A DNA stretch of 8,807 nucleotides, taken from Wenzhouxiangella sp. (GTDB lineage: Bacteria > Pseudomonadota > Gammaproteobacteria > Xanthomonadales > Wenzhouxiangellaceae). Positions 7,322-8,807 of the stretch are shown piece after piece. The notes beneath the pieces were generated by a model that saw only the letters and a program-made list of their open reading frames with translations, had not been told where the DNA came from and ran no database searches. The number at the start of each line of letters is the position of its first letter. Within the stretch, counting starts at the first letter, position 1. The translations under genes were made by a program, and so were the position numbers. The DNA lies in assembly GCA_007116585.1 (NCBI GenBank), contig SKIE01000262.1, positions 1 through 8,807 of the forward strand. Reading direction: 5' to 3'.

Positions 7322-8092
7322 TCATTCGCTCAAGGCCTGTAGCAGGCGCGGCAGCCATGCGGCGGCAGTGCCGTTCAAGTGCCAGTGCACCTGCGTGCTG
7401 AGCGCGGTTTGTTCGGGGTTGATTTCGACCACCGTTGCGCCTGCCTGGCGCGCCTGGACTGGAATCGATGCGGCCGGCTGCACCACCCCGGAGGTACCGG
7501 CAACCAGGCACAGGTCGCATGCCTCGGCTGCGGCAAACGCAGACTCCAACGTGTCCTGGTTCAGCATCTCGCCGAACCAGACGACGCCTGGCCGGGCCAG
7601 GCCGTGGCGGTGATGCGGCGAGGGCGGCGGCGCCTGATCGGCGTGGCGGGCTATCCACGCCGGGTCGATCAGGCGTGCGGTTTGCGAGCAGACGTTGCGT
7701 TCCAGGTTGCCGTGCAATTCAATGACATCGGAACTGCCGGCGCGCTGGTGCAGGCCGTCGACATTCTGGGTGATCAGCGACCATTTCGGGAAGTGGCTAC
7801 CCATTTCCGCCAAGGCAAGATGGCCGGCATTGGGCCGGCTTTCAGCGACCAGACGCCGGCGCCACTGGTACCACTCCCAGACCAGCGCCGGGTTGCGCCT
7901 GAAGCCATCGGGGGTAGCCAGGTCCATCGGGTCATGCCGGGCCCACATCCCGGTCTGGGCATCGCGGAAGGTCGGCACGCCCGATTCAGCCGATATCCCG
8001 GCGCCGGTCAGCACAACCACGTTGTTCGCTGTGCGGAGTGTCTGTTGCAGCGTCTCTGGCAGCGGACTTTCCAGACCAACATGCCGGGTCAT
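7322..8092 (-). CDS. Class III (Sir2-family) NAD-dependent deacylase with degraded zinc site
   Basis: This is a cytosolic sirtuin that would remove acyl groups from protein lysines using NAD+. From ATG 8092 it has 256 residues, near the size of E. coli CobB. It shows GAGISAESGVPTFRD (30-44), TQNVDGLHQRAG (108-119), the catalytic H127 in ELHGN, RPGVVWFGE (167-175), GTS (199-201) and an INPEQT motif. Y75 and R78 in WYQWR match the Tyr-x-x-Arg pair that lets SIRT5 and CobB accept succinyl or malonyl lysine. Unusually, the zinc-ribbon region keeps only C135; where the second CxxC normally precedes the RPxVVWFGE block there is SPHH (158-161) then RHG. Structural zinc is probably lost or held by His. 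Possible starts are GTG 8143, ATG 8125, 8113 and 8092, none with a clear ribosome site; 8092 best fits the usual N-terminal length and the promoter candidate at 8124-8152. It lies upstream of tdh on the same strand and diverges from the cupin gene. Confidence 0.9.
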   Translation of the reverse strand: MTRHVGLESPLPETLQQTLRTANNVVVLTGAGISAESGVPTFRDAQTGMWARHDPMDLATPDGFRRNPALVWEWYQWRRRLVAESRPNAGHLALAEMGSHFPKWSLITQNVDGLHQRAGSSDVIELHGNLERNVCSQTARLIDPAWIARHADQAPPPSPHHRHGLARPGVVWFGEMLNQDTLESAFAAAEACDLCLVAGTSGVVQPAASIPVQARQAGATVVEINPEQTALSTQVHWHLNGTAAAWLPRLLQALSE

Positions 8093-8123
8093 GGCTGTAC
8101 CGCGAATTGGCATGTCTGGACCC

Positions 8124-8152
8124 ATTTCATGAAACAATGGCACTCACATCAA
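8124..8152 (-). promoter_or_regulatory. Candidate promoter of the sirtuin gene
   Basis: Read on the minus strand, TTGATG (plus coordinates 8147-8152) and TGAAAT (8124-8129) are separated by exactly 17 bp. Each matches 4 of 6 consensus bases. Transcription would start near 8117, downstream of GTG 8143 and ATG 8125, which supports translation from ATG 8092 or 8113. A perfect palindrome overlaps the -10. On the plus strand a weaker cupin promoter may use TTGGCA (8107-8112), but no good -10 follows at 16-18 bp. Confidence 0.3.
8125..8134. promoter_or_regulatory. Perfect 10-bp palindrome, possible operator
   Basis: TTTCATGAAA is its own reverse complement. It sits in the 76-bp divergent gap between the sirtuin and cupin starts and overlaps the proposed minus-strand -10. 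Flanking CCA upstream and TGG downstream (8139-8140 with the preceding T) weakly extend the symmetry with an offset. A dimeric regulator could bind here, but no known regulator motif is recognised. Confidence 0.25.
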
Positions 8153-8168
8153 CAGCGGAGATCGTCTC

Positions 8169-8669
8169 ATGAATCACAAGCGCTACCGGCATTTTTCACT
8201 TTCTCTGATCGGTCTGGCGGCCGTGCTTCTGGCGCTGGCCACAGGGCCTGTCACGGCGCATGATCACGGCGACCAGGGTAAGCAACCCTGGGTCTTCGAC
8301 ATTCGTGGTATGACGCTGGACAACGATAACTATCGCGACACCCGCTGGACGGGCGAATTTTTTCAGATGGTCCTGATGTCACTCGAACCCGGCGAGGTGA
8401 TTGATCTGGAAGTACACAACAACCACGATCAGTTTTTCCGCGTTGAAGCGGGCATGGCGCGCGTCCTCATGGGCGAGAGCGAAGATCAGATGTATTTTGA
8501 TGAAACGGCCGGCCCTGGCTACGGCATCATGATTCCGGCCGGCTACTGGCACACGATCGAGAATGTCGGCGATGTTCGCCTGCAGGTCTATACCTTTTAC
8601 GCACCGCCCGAGCATGCGGCCGGGACTTTGCATGAAACCTACGAAGACACCGAAGGCTACGAGCACTGA
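8169..8669 (+). CDS. Small exported cupin-domain protein
   Basis: This is a 166-residue protein with a signal peptide (hydrophobic 10-25, Lys/Arg-rich start) and one cupin beta-barrel, probably periplasmic. The first cupin motif is degenerate: G75, then H83 and H86 followed by DQFFRVEAG (87-95), giving HxQ where HxH is usual. The second motif is exact: PAGYWHTIEN (123-132) fits PxGxxHxxxN, with H128. Together H83 or H86, Q88 or E93, and H128 could hold a metal, so an enzyme or a small-ligand binder are both possible; no function is assigned. Cleavage after VTA (residue 30) would leave a mature chain starting H-D-H; cleavage after A24 is an alternative. GGAGA (8157-8161) lies 7 nt before ATG 8169, a good ribosome site. 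It diverges from the sirtuin gene and converges, 16 bp apart, on a gene from the right edge. The C-terminal tail is acidic. Confidence 0.85.
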   Translation: MNHKRYRHFSLSLIGLAAVLLALATGPVTAHDHGDQGKQPWVFDIRGMTLDNDNYRDTRWTGEFFQMVLMSLEPGEVIDLEVHNNHDQFFRVEAGMARVLMGESEDQMYFDETAGPGYGIMIPAGYWHTIENVGDVRLQVYTFYAPPEHAAGTLHETYEDTEGYEH

Positions 8670-8685
8670 GCTGCGCCCTGGGCGG

Positions 8686-8807
8686 CTACTGGCCGTCTGG
8701 ATTGGCCGAGTCCACCCAGGGGAAGTTGTCTGATTCCATGGTTTCCTGGTAGTCCTCGATCCGTTCGGCGGCAAGATCCGTGCGGTAGAAACGGGCGATG
8801 TGGAACA
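8686..8807 (-). CDS. C-terminal end of an unrecognised protein (runs off right edge)
   Basis: A minus-strand frame enters from the right edge and ends at TAG (8686-8688), giving 39 complete sense codons plus a split one. The readable tail begins FHIARFYRTDLAAERIEDYQ and ends in PDGQ. Mixed composition, an amphipathic helix-like stretch (LAAERIEDYQETM) and a stop placed just beyond the convergent cupin gene make it look like a real protein end rather than a shadow frame. I do not recognise the family from this fragment. A competing frame on the same strand (8379-8774) overlaps the cupin gene and has low-complexity Ser/Arg/Pro composition, so it is rejected. Confidence 0.6.
   Translation of the reverse strand, partial: FHIARFYRTDLAAERIEDYQETMESDNFPWVDSANPDGQ

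Noticed and set aside
7379..8263. Plus-strand open frame of 294 codons antisense to the sirtuin gene
   Set aside because: The minus strand encodes all sirtuin motifs. The plus frame shows no family motif and overlaps the cupin start in another frame.

Overview
This is a gene-dense, GC-rich stretch of bacterial chromosome with no gap longer than about 100 bp, and no RNA gene, insertion sequence, CRISPR array or phage gene that I can see. The gene set is an L-threonine-to-glycine pathway very close to the enterobacterial enzymes, an outer-membrane phospholipase A and a BetT-like BCCT transporter. It points to a Gram-negative gammaproteobacterium. The BCCT carrier hints at a saline or osmotically variable habitat, but the genus is a guess and I do not name one.

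Layout from left to right. On the minus strand, kbl (2-amino-3-ketobutyrate CoA ligase, 1192-2382) is followed after 20 bp by a flavin-dependent monooxygenase with Baeyer-Villiger fingerprints. The monooxygenase starts at 1171 and runs off the left edge. A divergent intergenic region of 101 bp then leads into three plus-strand genes: pldA (outer-membrane phospholipase A, 2484-3512), an exported single-domain rhodanese (3540-4091) and a BCCT-family transporter (4145-6211). This block converges, with only 14 bp between stop codons, on minus-strand tdh (L-threonine 3-dehydrogenase, 6226-7278). Upstream of tdh on the same strand lies a class III sirtuin (7322-8092). Divergent from the sirtuin is a small exported cupin (8169-8669). 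The cupin converges on the last 40 codons of an unrecognised minus-strand gene that enters from the right edge (8686 onward).

How the genes fit together. Tdh oxidises L-threonine to 2-amino-3-ketobutyrate and Kbl splits that with CoA into glycine and acetyl-CoA, so the two enzymes form one pathway. In E. coli they are adjacent in one operon. Here they share a strand but are about 3.8 kb apart, with three opposite-strand genes between them. The sirtuin keeps its NAD+ site, catalytic His and the Tyr/Arg pair of deacylases, but has lost most of the zinc-binding cysteines. PldA, the rhodanese and the cupin all carry signal peptides and are cell-envelope proteins.

I do not see a clear undescribed multi-gene system. 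The items most worth a second look are the zinc-site-depleted sirtuin, the split tdh/kbl pair, the monooxygenase following kbl, the possible copper-binding N-terminus of the mature cupin, and a palindrome over the sirtuin promoter.
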